NCBI GenBank assembly: GCA_946800325.1
Contig: OX326961.1
Span: 36,661,043-36,725,042, forward strand
DNA from: Luzula sylvatica
Lineage: Eukaryota; Streptophyta; Magnoliopsida; Poales; Juncaceae
Length of the DNA: 64,000 nt
Direction: 5' to 3'
Under the pieces are notes generated by a model. The model saw only the letters and a program-made list of their open reading frames with translations, had not been told where the DNA came from and did no database searches. Position numbers and translations under genes: made by a program. Of this stretch, positions 12,604-24,632 are shown piece after piece (position 1 is the first letter of the stretch; every line of letters starts with the position of its first letter).

Positions 12604-14820
12604 GTGTTATGCATAAACATGGTTGTAGAAGATCCAAACTTTATTTAAAACTTCATGTTTTTCTTGGTGGCTTCTTATCTTTTGCATCATTCTTTTGGAG
12701 TGCAAAATTGAAAGAAGAATTAAGTAGGTTTTCTGGACGAGACAGTCTTCGATCCATTCAATTCCACTCGTGCTAACTACCACAATTTTGAGCCCATGTG
12801 AATGACAATTATACTCCCATTATTTGTATAAGCATATGTCATTTTTATTATAATGTAATTGATATATTGTTATATAATATTATATAATATGATAATATCC
12901 TATGAATATCTTATATGTTTTTTTGAGTAAAAGTAACTTTTACTCACTACTTGATTTATAAGATGGCATTTTTTTTTTTCAAGAACTCCCCAATTTTTCT
13001 AAAGATGAAAAACCATTTTTTTTAAATTCCATATTTTGGCTCCATTTAAAATAAATTCCATCTTTTGGTCAAACATTGACTATCCAGTTCATTCAAGCTT
13101 TTTTTTTCCAACCAAAATTCCCCTATTGGAATATTTATGTTTTATTTTATTTACACACAGATGATATATAAGAAAAAAAAATATTTATGTAAAATATATG
13201 TAAAGGAGAATTTAAATATGAAAAAAAAAAATAAAGGAAAAAATATAATGTGCATAAAAATAGTATTTTACATAGAGATGAGAAAATCTATGTCACATAT
13301 TTTACATAATACAAAAATAATTTTATCATAAGATATTATTATATTGTAAATGTAATATCATGAATTTACGTTGCGAAATATAATCTTGTGTTTACTTATA
13401 GATACAAATTACTATGATAATATAGGAAATACAATTATATGAGGATGTTTTGGTAAAAAAAAAATCAATGGATGAAATTTAAATATTAATCTTTTTTAGA
13501 GGTAAGAAATAATTGAATCATTTTATAAGGGTAAAGAAAGGAATATAAAAAGTCAGATTTTTTTTAACATTCAGATAGTTACGTTTTTTTTTTTTTAACA
13601 TCTAAAGAAAAATTGATTAATAGATGAAGATAATATTTTTAATATACAGATAAGACAAATTCAGAAAATCTTTAATAGTCCAGAGTTCTAGATTGCTTTA
13701 GCAGGTTAAATATAGCACAAATGCTACTATAATAAATAAATCGATTCATAATAACAATAATATACACGCAAAAGTATGGGTCACAAATTACTTGTGGTGA
13801 TTGAAATAACATTTGACTTAGATCACCTTTCTCCAATACGACGCATATAATCATGGAAAAATGGGTTTAAAAAACCAATTTTTTCTGTTGAAACATTCAA
13901 GTCTTGCCAGTTGAAGTGTTACATCACCATGTAATATTTTACAATTATCTAGCCACGCGGCTATTATTTTCTTTTACGCAAAACTTTTTTCATGCTCAAA
14001 GATTTCTTATATATATATTTATATTTGTCGTGATTAATGACTAATACTACAAATTTGATTTGAAAACTATGAATGTCGAAATCTGGAGACGTAGAGAACT
14101 TATTATATTACTATCTGCAGATCTATTATACCACCTGCTACTTTTTCCAAAGATGAAGACAATATTTTGTAATTTACAACTTAAAAAGATAGTAATTATC
14201 ATTTAATCAGCAATTTTTTTGCTTATTATTTCATGCAATGCAGTTAGATAGTAAAATAACATAAAATAAAATAAAATTTGTGGTCCGCTAATTAACCTTT
14301 TTCATTTATGTAAAACATATACTCGACTCTTCATTTATTAAAAAAAATAAAAATAGAAGAGTATAATAAAAACCTTAGAAAATAACAAAATATGTTTTAT
14401 TTCATGTTTTTTTAAAAAAAAAAACTCCTGTAAAAGAGTAAGAGAAAGAATGAAAAAGAGAGTCGAGTAGTAATTACTTGTAAGCAACCAAACTAGTTTT
14501 ATAATTATCAGAACATTGCTCATACAAACTTAGAATTTAATTAATCAATAATTGTTATTTTTCTTTAATGGGTAAAGACACAATATAAACCATCATGATT
14601 GAATAATCTATTATATAACAGATGATAAAAGAAAATATATATTAGAAGTAAATTTTTGTTTTTATCTGCTTTTTAATTGGATTTCTTATTGACATAAGAT
14701 TAAGAATGATGCAGTAGTTATTTTGATTAGGCGCTGGCAGGGGCCAAATTTGAGAGGAGCCAAAATATTAGTTATTTTGATATTGTTTTCATAATTAGAA
14801 TACATAAATGTTCATAATTA
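12604..14820. other. Long AT-rich spacer, no gene seen
   Basis: This is very AT-rich, with many homopolymer runs. About 12690-12780 is similar to 28600-28690, which marks the distal end of the CSLC-region duplication. No recognisable open frame. Confidence 0.55.
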
Positions 14821-14828
14821 ATAAAACG

Positions 14829-16432
14829 CAATCCTAATTAAAACATGAAACTTCAAAATAACAATAACAACACAAAATACATACTTAGTTCTAAAAAACA
14901 AACACACAACTACGACTAATTTATTACTCTTCGGCGGATGAAATATCATTTTCGTGATCATCATCTTCTTCGGCGGATGAATCGTCATTCTCGTCCTCTA
15001 AATCGACAAGTATTTTTTTTCTTCTTTGACGGTCGGGAATTTGAAGGCACGTCTTCGTTAAGCCTCTTCAAAACAACATTCGGAATCTCGAATTCGTCCG
15101 GCACAACTTCGATATTCCGTACCCATTCATTATTTTCATCTTCCAACACATCTTCGATTATCACCTCGATTGGATCTCTAGATTTGTTCATTTGTTTTTC
15201 TTGAAGCATTGAGTTGAACTTCACGAATATCAAATCGTTTAATCTTCCCTGAAGCAATCTTGCTCGTTTTTTGGTTTGAACCTAAATTAAATTAAAAAAA
15301 TTAAATAATATGAAAAAAAAATTACTTGTTCGAACGAACTCCAATTTTCTTTCACACGCCGATGAGCTACAAGTCAAACTCAATATTCTTTTCGCCAAAA
15401 TTCTCAAACTTGGAGCACTCGAACCATGATTGGCCCACCATTTAGCTATTATATTGGACATGTAAAAAAATATTAAATCAATTAAAAAAATTTAAATTAA
15501 TTAATTATTTAAAAATACCCGGATCGAAGTTTTTTTTATTTCTTTGTCGAATGGCAATATCTTTCCCAAACGAGTTATACCTCCTCCATATACGTTCTTG
15601 TAAAATTCACAACCGACCCCTAACGAGTTACTAGGGTCCGCACGAAAAGCATACTCCCATCCGGGATCTTTGGATTTGGGTTTGTTTGTAGAATTTTTCG
15701 TTGACATCATACAAATATTCACAATCCAAATATCTAATTCAAAATTATGAAATTGATACTTTTATAGATGAAATTGAAACAATTTAGAGGTTATATAAAC
15801 ATCACACAATCATTTGTTAAACAATTTTTCCAAAAAAAAAAACAAAAAAAATCAACACCTAATTCAACCCGTAATTGGGAGAAATAGGGCAAAATTGAAG
15901 AAATCGCAACTTGGAGAAGCTTCCTTGGCTCCTTCCATTCCACCTGGTGGCGAGAGTTCAGTGGTTTCAGCCACAAACCGACGGCAGGGGGAAGTAAAGA
16001 GCGGCAGAAGGCTCCTCCTTGAGTCACGATGGTTTTCTTTCTTGTTCACTTTCTTCTCTGTGATGGAAGAGAATATAGTGGGTGAATGGGTTTAATGAGT
16101 TACTGGGTTTACAATGATGGGTTTAATGGATTAAATGAGTATGATGGATCGGTTATATAGTGGGGGCTGAATGGGTTTGGGTATATTAAAATAATGTATT
16201 TGCATATTAATATTTTTCTTGTTAACGGATTTGGATGTTAATGGATCCGCAATAATCCGATATATCCGCAATTTAACTGATATCTCGCCGATATTTCGCC
16301 CGCAATTTTCGCAATAACACAAAAACGCTATTAGCCGCATTAGTTCATTGCGAAATTGCGATTCTAAATATCATACCGCAATTTCCGCAATATCGGCGCA
16401 ATATCGCCGCAATTTTAAACACTGATAAAATG
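14829..16432 (-). mobile_element. Internally deleted hAT transposon
   Basis: The 5' end is at 16424. Read on the minus strand it begins CAGTGTTTAAAATTGCGGCG and is followed by many CGATATT/GCAAT subterminal repeats. Inside are the start and the end of a hAT transposase (see the pseudogene at 14924-15722) with the middle missing, like a Ds derivative. The base 8-mer after the right end is ATAAAATG (16425-16432). A candidate partner, ATAAAACG, lies at 14821-14828, but the terminal sequence next to it matches the other end poorly. The left boundary is therefore tentative. Confidence 0.65.
14924..15722 (-). pseudogene. hAT transposase remnant (BED finger start plus hATC end)
   Basis: 15501-15722 encodes an N-terminal BED-zinc-finger-like piece with DPGWEYAFRADPSN and GGITRL, matching plant hAT transposases. 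15335-15465 encodes the dimerisation block, with WWANHGSSAPSLRILAKR and LTCSSSACERNWSSFEQ. 14990-15290 continues with RLNDLIFVKFNSML. A change of frame then leads to an acidic tail (DDSSAEEDDD) ending in a stop at 14924-14926. The RNase-H-like catalytic core between the first two blocks is absent, and the frame is broken. One finger ligand reads C-E-F-Y, where family members usually have C-x2-C. It is non-functional as a transposase. Confidence 0.85.
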
Positions 16433-16928
16433 TGATTATGCATTTTGATTTTTATAGAAAAAGTAAAATATATTAACTGAAATACTCGTACCAATTACAC
16501 GACAAATCATGTATATTTTGATTAGGAGGAATATATATGCGTTATGTATGATCACAAAACAATAAGATATTCTTTTGTCATAAGATTGTCAATACATAGT
16601 TTCGTGCTATTTTGTAATTCAGTTTTTATCCAATATAAGATAATATTTTGTAATTTTTTTTCCATTGTAAGATCATATTTTGTAAAAAAAAATTCTACTT
16701 TTTTAAATAATACATTTCAATGATAATTAATTCAATTATTTGGTAGACAGACAGATGTACAAAAGAAAATGTTTTTTGTATATAAGTTTGCAAACAACAT
16801 AACTATGGGCTAGATTCTTGGGCCTTTATGAAGGCCTAACCATGGCAATCATTTTTGTGAAGTAACGAAAGCATGAATTTAATAGTATTTATAGATTTTA
16901 AAAATAAACAGAAACATTTACACCTCAG

Positions 16929-16959
<31 letters not shown>

Positions 16960-16997
16960 CCAAAGATGCCATTAGGCTATATTAACCTATCTCTATG
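16433..16997. other. Spacer with (GT)n microsatellite
   Basis: AT-rich sequence with a GT repeat at about 16935-16959. No gene seen. Confidence 0.5.
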
Positions 16998-17221
16998 AAT
17001 GATGACAGTGACGGATCTTGACAAAATTTTTTAGGGAAGACAAAATAAAAAACTAATTCGAAAATTACACTATACGATTATTTAGGGAGGACAAACAGTA
17101 AATTTTACATTGTTATATTGATAAGATACACTGTATCATTATTTATATGTACTGTTCGGCGAAAATCTTGGAGGGCGATCGCCCCCCGCGGCCCCTACTA
17201 AGATCCGCCACTGAATGATGG
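16998..17221. mobile_element. hAT-type MITE, CAGTGGCGGAT family, copy 2
   Basis: The element is 17006-17213 (208 bp), with ends CAGTGACGGATCTTG and AAGATCCGCCACTG. The flanks AATGATGA (16998-17005) and AATGATGG (17214-17221) are an 8-bp duplication with one mismatch. Confidence 0.82.
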
Positions 17222-17239
17222 TGATATCATATCCGGAGT

Positions 17240-17580
17240 TATCCAAGGTCCAAGAACCATATGTGTAGCATGCATATTCCTCTTTGCCATTAGGTTTGTA
17301 TTTCTGGCCACTAAAAAGTATTTCGCATCGGCCTTTTCATATCGCTCACAATGTGTTCGATAAAATGCCAAATTGACTTTCGTTTAGATTGTTGGCGAAA
17401 TTTAACAAGATTCTTTGAATTCATCTTGTAGGTTATCCACTAAGATACCAAGAAGCGAAATAAACCATGTGATTTTTGATAATGGGCAAGAAAACGCCAT
17501 ATGATTAGTATCTTCATTTTCGCTCAAGCATCTTTGGCATAACAGATTAATATGATTTATTCTTCTATGTTTGTTTGAGC
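17240..17580 (-). mobile_element. LINE remnant, zf-RVT Cys/His block
   Basis: Read on the minus strand, about 17489-17548 encodes LLCQRCLSENEDTNHMAFSC. This is the C-x2-C...H...C pattern of the zf-RVT domain at the C-terminus of plant LINE reverse transcriptases. Downstream frames are broken by stops. Only the domain-sized fragment remains. Confidence 0.65.
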
Positions 17581-17583
17581 TTG

Positions 17584-17890
17584 TTTTTTTTTTAAAGGAA
17601 CCTAGAGCATGAAAACGTGCTCTTAGAGTTCTTTATTTTAATTAGAATATGTCAATATTACATTACGACCCATTTTTCTTTAGTCCTATATTTTACGTAA
17701 TTTCCAAAAATTGCATAAATTCCTAATTTCTTCTGATAATAGAATTGTAATCTTGGCTTTCTTGTTGAATATTCGATTGTCATGCTCTTTCCAGATATAC
17801 CAAATTGTAGCCGCCCACGCATGACACATATGTTTCTTCTATTGTTTTGCGATTGTCCCCCATTTTTTCCGTTTTATTGTATAATTCTTC
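17584..17890 (-). mobile_element. LINE 3' end with poly(A), second fragment
   Basis: On the minus strand, about 17764-17816 encodes IWYIWKEHDNRIFN, the tail that follows zf-RVT in plant LINEs. A 3' untranslated segment and a poly(A) run (poly-T at 17584-17593 on the plus strand) come next. In reading order this tail precedes the Cys/His block at 17240-17580. They are therefore two separate or rearranged fragments and not one intact end. Confidence 0.65.
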
Positions 17891-18022
17891 CCATAATCCA
17901 TTATCGTTGTTGATTTTAATTGTCAAATACTATCCAAATATGAATATGAATCCAGATTCTGATATTAATGCATTCATGTATAAATCACCATATTTTTATT
18001 ATTAATTATTGATGTTATTTTG

Positions 18023-18080
<58 letters not shown>

Positions 18081-18185
18081 GTTGTTGTTGTTGTTGTTGT
18101 TGTTGTTACTTGAATACGTAAATTGTTGTACACGTTGTATATATCATCATATTTTGTTATTAATCTTTGATTTTTTTTACTTGTA

Positions 18186-18219
<34 letters not shown>

Positions 18220-18245
18220 CATCATCATCATCATCATCATCATCA

Positions 18246-18292
<47 letters not shown>

Positions 18293-18858
18293 TTGCTACT
18301 GACACTTGAATATGTAAAAAAAACATGTTAACGTAATTGGCATTCTAGTTGATAATATTTTATGTACAAATATATTCATTATATGATTTAATATTTGAAT
18401 TGAGACATATATTATGTACATTTAAAAATTAATTTTGTAAATAATATTAGTTACAATATAATATTTGTTTCAATATCCAAATCGAATATATCCGGATACA
18501 TCTGGATTTGTATTTATATCCGAAAAATTATATGACACAAATAATATATTATTTTATCTTCAATAAACCTGTCAATTTTAATATTTTGTTTTTACTGTTA
18601 TAACAAATAATATGTTGGTATCACAAAATACTGGGAACAAACTATTTTAAGTATTAATATATTGTTTTTGTGTCAATATATTATTTTCATTGTCAATAAA
18701 TCATTGTATACATGTATTGTCAAAAAACATTTTAAACGCTCATATATCATTCGCGTTAATATTATTGTATTGTTTTTGTGCTAATATGTTGTTTCTAGTG
18801 TCAATATATCATTTCAAAAATTAACATAGAAATTTCAAGGTGAATCATTATTTATAGT
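17891..18858. other. Spacer with trinucleotide microsatellites
   Basis: AT-rich DNA. See the separate repeat entry for 18026-18294. No gene seen; poly-Met and poly-Ser frames are products of the repeats. Confidence 0.6.
18026..18294. repeat. Compound (ATT)n-(GTT)n ... (ATC)n-(ATT)n microsatellite
   Basis: ATT repeats (18026-18080) pass into GTT repeats (about 18078-18108). After a 75-base gap, ATC repeats (18186-18248) pass into ATT repeats (18247-18292). Confidence 0.95.
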
Positions 18859-19811
18859 ATAATATAAGGGAAATTTTGAACAGTGGACACGATTATGTTT
18901 GGAATACCCGAAATAGCCAACATAGTTTGGTAATTTGGATTCTAACACTCTCGTGAAAAGTCGAGAGCATGGAAAATTGTCGACTTTTGAAAAGTCGAGA
19001 CCTTGTTTGTTCTTAATTAACCTGTCAACCTTGCTAAACCTGTCGACCGACCGCATTATCTCCGACGGCCCGTCGCTAAAACTAATCACTGACCGCCTTA
19101 CCTCCCACGGCCCGTCGCTCAAACTCATCACCGACCGCAGACTTTCCCTCGGCCCGTCGCTAAACCCAAAACTATTACCCTCAGCCCGTCGCTAAAGCCC
19201 ACACTTTCCCGTCCGCCCGTCGGTGATGTTGGTCCCTACCCCAGCGCCCCTTTTTTCTTTTCCTCTCTCTCGCCTCTCTCTCTGCCCAGCTCTCTCTCTT
19301 CTTTCGTTATTTTTTTTTTTGCTAATTTTCAAATTGTTTTTTAATCATTTTTGTAGGTCTGTTGAACAATTTTTTTTTTATAGATCTGTTTTTTCGACAA
19401 ATATTATTATGTACGTTTTATCAATTGTTTTTTTAACAATACTTTTTAACTGATTTAAGGTTTGGTTTTTTTATAATTTTCTGTGAATGTTGGTTGTGTT
19501 AAAAATAGGTTTTGTTAATTTTATCTGAATTTTTTTTAAAAAAAAGATATTTATTTATTTTCTGTGAAGTTTTTTTATTTATTTTTATCATTTTTTGAAC
19601 TGTTTTTTTGGTTCTGTTTTTTATGTGGAACTGTTTTTTTTATCTATTTTTATTCATTTTCTGTTTTTTTTTTATCAATTTTTACTAAATTTGTAGCTTT
19701 CAAAAAAAACTTATTGATCTATTTGTTAAATTATGATATGAAAGAAAGGGGGAAGAGTGAGAGCTGGGCAGAGAGAGAGAGCTGGACAGAGAGAGAGAGC
19801 TGGCACTCGAA

Positions 19812-19891
<80 letters not shown>

Positions 19892-20247
19892 CGAGCGAGA
19901 GAGCTGGGGTAAGGGCCAACATCACCGACGGGCGGACGGGAAAGTGTTTGGGCTTTAGCGACGGGCTGAGGCTAATAGATTTTGGGCTTTAGCGACGGGC
20001 CGAGGGAAAGTCTGCGGTCGGTGATGTGTTTTAGCGATGGGCCGTGGGAGATAATGCGGTCGGTGATTAGTTTTAGCGACGGCAGGATTAACAGGTTAAT
20101 TAGGAACAAACAAGGTCTTGACTTTTCAAAAGTCGACAGTTTTTCATGCCCTCGAGAGTGTTAGAATCGAAATTACCAAACTATGTTGGCTATTTCGGGT
20201 ATTCCAAACATAATCGTGTCTACTGTTCAAAATTTCCCATAATATAA
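18859..20247. mobile_element. Mutator-like non-autonomous element with long inverted arms
   Basis: The element is 18868-20238 (1371 bp). The ends are GGGAAATTTTGAACAGTGGA and its near-perfect complement ending TTCAAAATTTCCC. A perfect 9-bp duplication, ATAATATAA, flanks it (18859-18867 and 20239-20247). The inverted arms are very long, at least 18868-19247 against 19904-20238, and continue into CT-rich and GA-rich tracts. These ends, long arms and a 9-bp duplication are those of Mutator-like elements. Each arm contains degenerate tandem units built on CCCGTCGCTAAA. No transposase frame is present. Confidence 0.88.
19812..19887. repeat. (GA)n microsatellite
   Basis: About 38 GA units inside the Mutator-like element, next to its right inverted arm. 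Confidence 0.95.
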
Positions 20248-21433
20248 TTATACTGTATTTGAGTGTCACCATATCATTATTAGTGATAATTTATGTTACT
20301 TGTTAAGTCAATATACTATTTTTAATGTTTATATACTGTTTTTATTGTTAATAAATATCTTTAATAAAAATATACTATTTTGATTTTTAATATATTATTT
20401 TTTCGATCATATTATACTATTTTTTTTATTATTATTTTTTTGAGAAAAAACTATTTTTATTATTATCATAATATAGTATTTTCAATTTTATTGTACCATA
20501 ATTTCTCAATTTTTATTATTATACTAATAAAAAACTATTTTTATTATTAACATAATATACTATTTTCAATTTTTTTTCTCAATTTTTTTGAGAAAAAACT
20601 ATTTTTATTATACTATTATCATAATATACTATTTTCAATTTTATTGTACCATATTTTCAGTGCTCATGAAAAAGAACTTATACCATCTCGTTACCAACTT
20701 AATACAGCATGATTTATGTCATGTAATGATATAAACTATAGAATGACCTATTCAATGCACCATTTATTAACTTATCTTTTCCCGATAAAAATAGTTAAAA
20801 CTTTGCGGACGAGCCGATAGGTCGGGAATCAAGCAAATTATAATTGGATTGAACGGAGAGATCGTAAAGAAAGGCGGAAGAAAGATGATGAGGACGACGA
20901 ACAAGAGATACAGGGGTGAGTTAAGGGGTTAACATCATTTATTGGTTGAATGAAATCCCGATGTCAGATCAACCAAGCACAAGTATGGATGATGTAATAG
21001 AAATACCAGATAAAACTCTTAACTGATGTGTAAATATTTTCAAAAATTAATATACAAACTGGGTACGGGTTGACCCGCCCTAGTTAAAAAACTCAAAAAA
21101 AAAAAAAGGTCAAAATTTTGCTAATTTTTTTACTTCATCGTATGAATGTACGACTAAGATTAAATCATGATATTTCGGATGGAATTTAACAAGGAGATTA
21201 GGGCTGATATTTATGGTAGGGGTCCAATATGAGAACAGGTACACAAATGAGTTTTTGGTGTTCGTGCTTGTGAACAATGTAAAACTGGCTATATTCAAAT
21301 GTTTTGGTTTTAAAAAAAACTATTTAATGTTGTATAAATACAAATCAATGAATAAATTATATTTTATTTAATACAAATACAATAAAATAATATTAATATA
21401 TCCGCAGCGTAACGCGAGTATTTTCCTAGCAAT
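20248..21433. other. AT-rich spacer with tandem repeat
   Basis: About 20437-20655 holds three diverged copies of a unit containing AAAAAACTATTTTTATTAT and ATACTATTTTCAATTTT. The rest shows no recognisable gene. Confidence 0.6.
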
Positions 21434-22589
21434 TCACATTCTCGCCGGACAGTCTCCTGTCAGAGGATCATCAGAGCAAACTTTAGAATAGAGATGAAGC
21501 CACAGAGGCAAGGAAGTGGTGAATGTCAAAACCGAGCAAATCATCGTCCCCGTCACCGATAAGAACTTCATGAGAAAAATGTAACAGAACTGAGTCGTCA
21601 AAATTGAGATGCAAATAGCTAATGTTAGTATGCATTTCCTTAGAGAGTCCTTTGATAGAGAAAACATTTCAACCAGACATATGAAAATATCTCCGAGGAC
21701 CCAAAATACGATCCAGAAAATTTTCATAGAAAAGTTTTCTTTTGTTTGGACAACCGTCAGTGTTATACCCAAAGTCGTCATGATAACTAGAAATACAAAG
21801 ATTACTACTTTTTCTTGATATTCTTTTTGCTCTTTTGTAATTGGCTCTTTTTGTGGGTTCGAGAATTCTTCTTCGAGTTTGGAATTGATGGATCCTAAAA
21901 TTATTTGTTGGAAACGACAATAGTAAATTACAACAAGTAAAACATACTTTTTTTAAATGATAATAACTTGTAGAAATATAATGGTAGCATCAGCAGCGAC
22001 GGATCTATTAAGTGACTGAAAAAAATAGCTGCCCCTCCATAGATTTTTAGCAGTAGTGTATATTATATATGATTATGATACTGTATAGTATTTCATGATA
22101 AAATTGAAAATTTATGTATTATTGCACTCCCAAAAAAATTGAAAATTTTCATGATAATCCCTCCAAGATTACCATCCCCCATTGATGTGGGACAAGATCC
22201 GTCACCCGGTAGCATTGATGTTTAATACTGACATATTTTTATTAATAGAAAAATATTTTAGTGTTTTATAGTGAGGAAAACTTACGTAATATTGGTAGTA
22301 TTGATGTTTTTGCAACGGCAACATTGTTATATATTCTTCTTGCATACAAAAAGGTCATTGCAAGTGCTACAGAAGCACTGCCCTCCAAGGCCATTTTCAG
22401 TAGCGTATCCGGACGAGCGAGGTACGCCGAGATAATAGCATGTAAAAAAAAGACTAACACGTGCAAATTGGTAACAAGATCGAAATTTATTAATTTGACA
22501 TTGTGTTGAACCTTTCGCTTGATTATTGACGTAGCAGACTCTTTTGTTTTTGAGAATAAATGGAGAAATTTCGTTTGGCATCCAGCCAT
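21434..22589 (-). CDS. Two-exon multi-pass membrane protein, family not recognised
   Basis: Exons 22286-22589 and 21434-21894 join in phase 1 at GT-AG borders and encode 254 residues from the first ATG (MAGCQTKFLHLFSK) to a TGA. Hydrophobic segments lie near residues 43-60, 67-83, 133-152, 159-180, 190-210 and 215-235, which suggests about six membrane passes. A charged loop rich in Glu, Lys and Gln (residues 102-130, EEEFSNPQKEPITKEQKEYQ) separates the first pair from the rest. I do not recognise the family and assign no function. Coding status is supported by the clean splice junction and uninterrupted frame only. The intron contains a hAT-type MITE (21991-22207). Expression evidence would settle whether it is a real gene. 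Confidence 0.55.
21983..22215. mobile_element. hAT-type MITE, CAGTGGCGGAT family, copy 3 (intronic)
   Basis: The element is 21991-22207 (217 bp). It starts CAGCAGCGACGGATC and ends GATCCGTCACCC. It is flanked by a perfect 8-bp duplication GGTAGCAT (21983-21990 and 22208-22215). It lies within the intron of the membrane protein gene. Confidence 0.8.
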
Positions 22590-24085
22590 TGATGTTAATG
22601 AAACTTGAATCCACAACTCGAGTCGGGTCTTGTGAGTTTGCTTTATTTAATTTTTAATATTTGTTTCTGAGAAATAAGAAATTCAATACAATCTTATATT
22701 ATTTCGAATATATAAAAATGTACAATAAGTATGAATATGTATATTGAACTTCAAGATACTTAGAAAAAATATGATATAATGTATAAATCAAAAGCTATAA
22801 TTAGTTACGACGATCAAAATAAAAATGTTATAATTCATGAACCATATTTTAAAAGGAAACTATATGGCGTATCCAATTTATAACCTCTGAGTTTGCTTGA
22901 TTTTGGAAAGAAAAAAAAAACGTGATTGTCAAGCACATTAGGAGAAAGAAAATTCCATACTTATTTGAGATATAAATAAGATTGAACTTACATTACCAAC
23001 GGACTAGCTGATAAGATTTCTTGGTTTCCTCCTTTGCTTAGTTCCTTCTAATTGCTTTCCGTTCTTGGTTTGTGTTATCTTTTGGTTTTTTTGTCGCTAA
23101 AATTCGATTGATTTTTGTTCGTTTTGATTTTCTTCCAATGTGAATGTGGCTCGGAGAAGGCAGATACGACTAAAGGTGGGAAATTGATTTATGCTGTGGG
23201 GGGATTTCGGATTAAGAATGTACAGAATTCGGGGCAAACTAAATTTCGAACTGGTACTTGCATGAGGCTCAATTAATTTCTTTGCGAAGAAAGAGGAAAA
23301 CAAGAAACAGTAATTATTTTTTTACAGTTGAGGATCCAATTTTAGTTTCATTATCATCCTGTCTTCCCAAACTATCAATATTGATCGTAACGACTTTGTC
23401 TTAAATCAATGACTCTTAATTAACAAAGGCCTTACCTGCCCCCGTTTTCTATTTTTTCCTTTCCCAAATTCCAATCAATACATTTAATTATTATCATGGT
23501 AAATAAGAATCAATACATAATTAATAAAAACGTAATGTGTAATTAAAATCTCTTCAAATTAACAAGTAATAGTAATCTTTAAAATTATGAGTTATGTACT
23601 GAATATTAAAAATCATGTTAATTAAAAGTATTAATTGGGGTTTGCAGATAATTAGGAGATTGAAACACAGTATACAATATACAATTGGTCCGTAACACAG
23701 ATAATTAAAGAGCCGCGTAACGAAAGACTAGTGCGTTCAAAGTTTGTATTTTCTTTTCTTTTTCTAGAAGTAGGAGTAATCAATTTTGTTATGGAAAATT
23801 ATATTTGTTCCTGCAAAAGTGGGATAAATATCTTCGATGACATCATCGAAGGTGTGTTATTAAAATTAAATTTTCAACTCAATTAATTATTAATCCAATT
23901 AACGTGATGATGTCATCGAGGAGTTTTATCTTATTTATGTGGAGAACCATATATGCCCTCGTTAGTTATTGCTGGAATTTTTCATATAAAAAAGTTTGTA
24001 CTTACAAGTGTACCATTTTTAGAAGTAGTTATATTTTCCATTGATATCCTAGATATAGCTTTTGAACTAATCTACTCGACTCTCG
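22590..24085. other. Intergenic, no gene seen
   Basis: AT-rich spacer. A short perfect palindrome, CTTCGATGACATCATCGAAG, lies near 23832. The 23097-23303 frame has no recognisable domain. Confidence 0.5.
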
Positions 24086-24089
24086 GGGG

Positions 24090-24530
24090 GTAGTCTTCCC
24101 TTCAACTATAGTTGTTTGTCGCGACAAAGTTGCCTACCACCAAGTGAGGCGCTCACTTGTTCAAGAAGATCCGACGATTGTGTTATTTCCATATATTCCG
24201 CATAATAGCCATCCAAGCAGTGTTTCATCGTTCTTTTTCTTCCGAGGTTCCCAGAGGTGAGTTAGTCCGAAATATCCAAGGGTGAGCATAGCCGCCATAC
24301 CCTTTTAGCGTATCTGCAGTGTGCTAACCGATAGTTTCTCGTTTCAAGGCTCTGGATGCAAATACAATTGATTTGGAGAGTGTGGTCGGTTTTTTTTGGA
24401 GAGATTGTCCCCCGTGAGAATTCTAGCCTGAATCGCTAGTCATGCAAAGAACTTTAATTTTCGTGGTGTTTTGGACGACCATAGTTTGGTGTTCCAAGTT
24501 TTAACGACCCATGCGAATGTTTTTTGATAT
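24090..24530 (-). mobile_element. LINE remnant, zf-RVT region
   Basis: On the minus strand this encodes, with frame breaks, PRKLKFFAWLAIQARILTGD (about 24410-24475), then a degraded Cys/His stretch. IMRNIWKYRN follows near 24190-24220. This order matches the C-terminal zf-RVT region of plant LINE reverse transcriptases. Stops and frameshifts show it is dead. Confidence 0.75.
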
Positions 24531-24632
24531 ATAGCATTCAAAACATCCCAATTTGCAAATTAATGATTAATTCGTTTTTGTATGTTAATTGAGTTGTTAA
24601 TTATCTTCGCTAATTCTTCTCGAAATACGCAT

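Noticed and set aside
17240..17890. One continuous LINE 3' end
   Set aside because: The order of the zf-RVT block and the IWxIW tail is reversed relative to a normal LINE, so they were listed as two fragments.
18002..18309. Open frames of poly-Met, poly-Thr/Ile or poly-Ser/His
   Set aside because: They are translations of the ATT, GTT and ATC microsatellites.
19564..19992. 142-residue open frame with a long Arg-Glu repeat
   Set aside because: It spans poly-T sequence and the (GA)n tract inside the Mutator-like element. It has no domain and is a repeat artefact.
18867..20240. CRISPR-like or satellite array in the CCCGTCGCTAAA units
   Set aside because: Units are degenerate, occur in both inverted arms and lie within a transposon. 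CRISPR arrays are not expected in plants.
23097..23303. 68-residue open frame
   Set aside because: No family resemblance and no conserved context.
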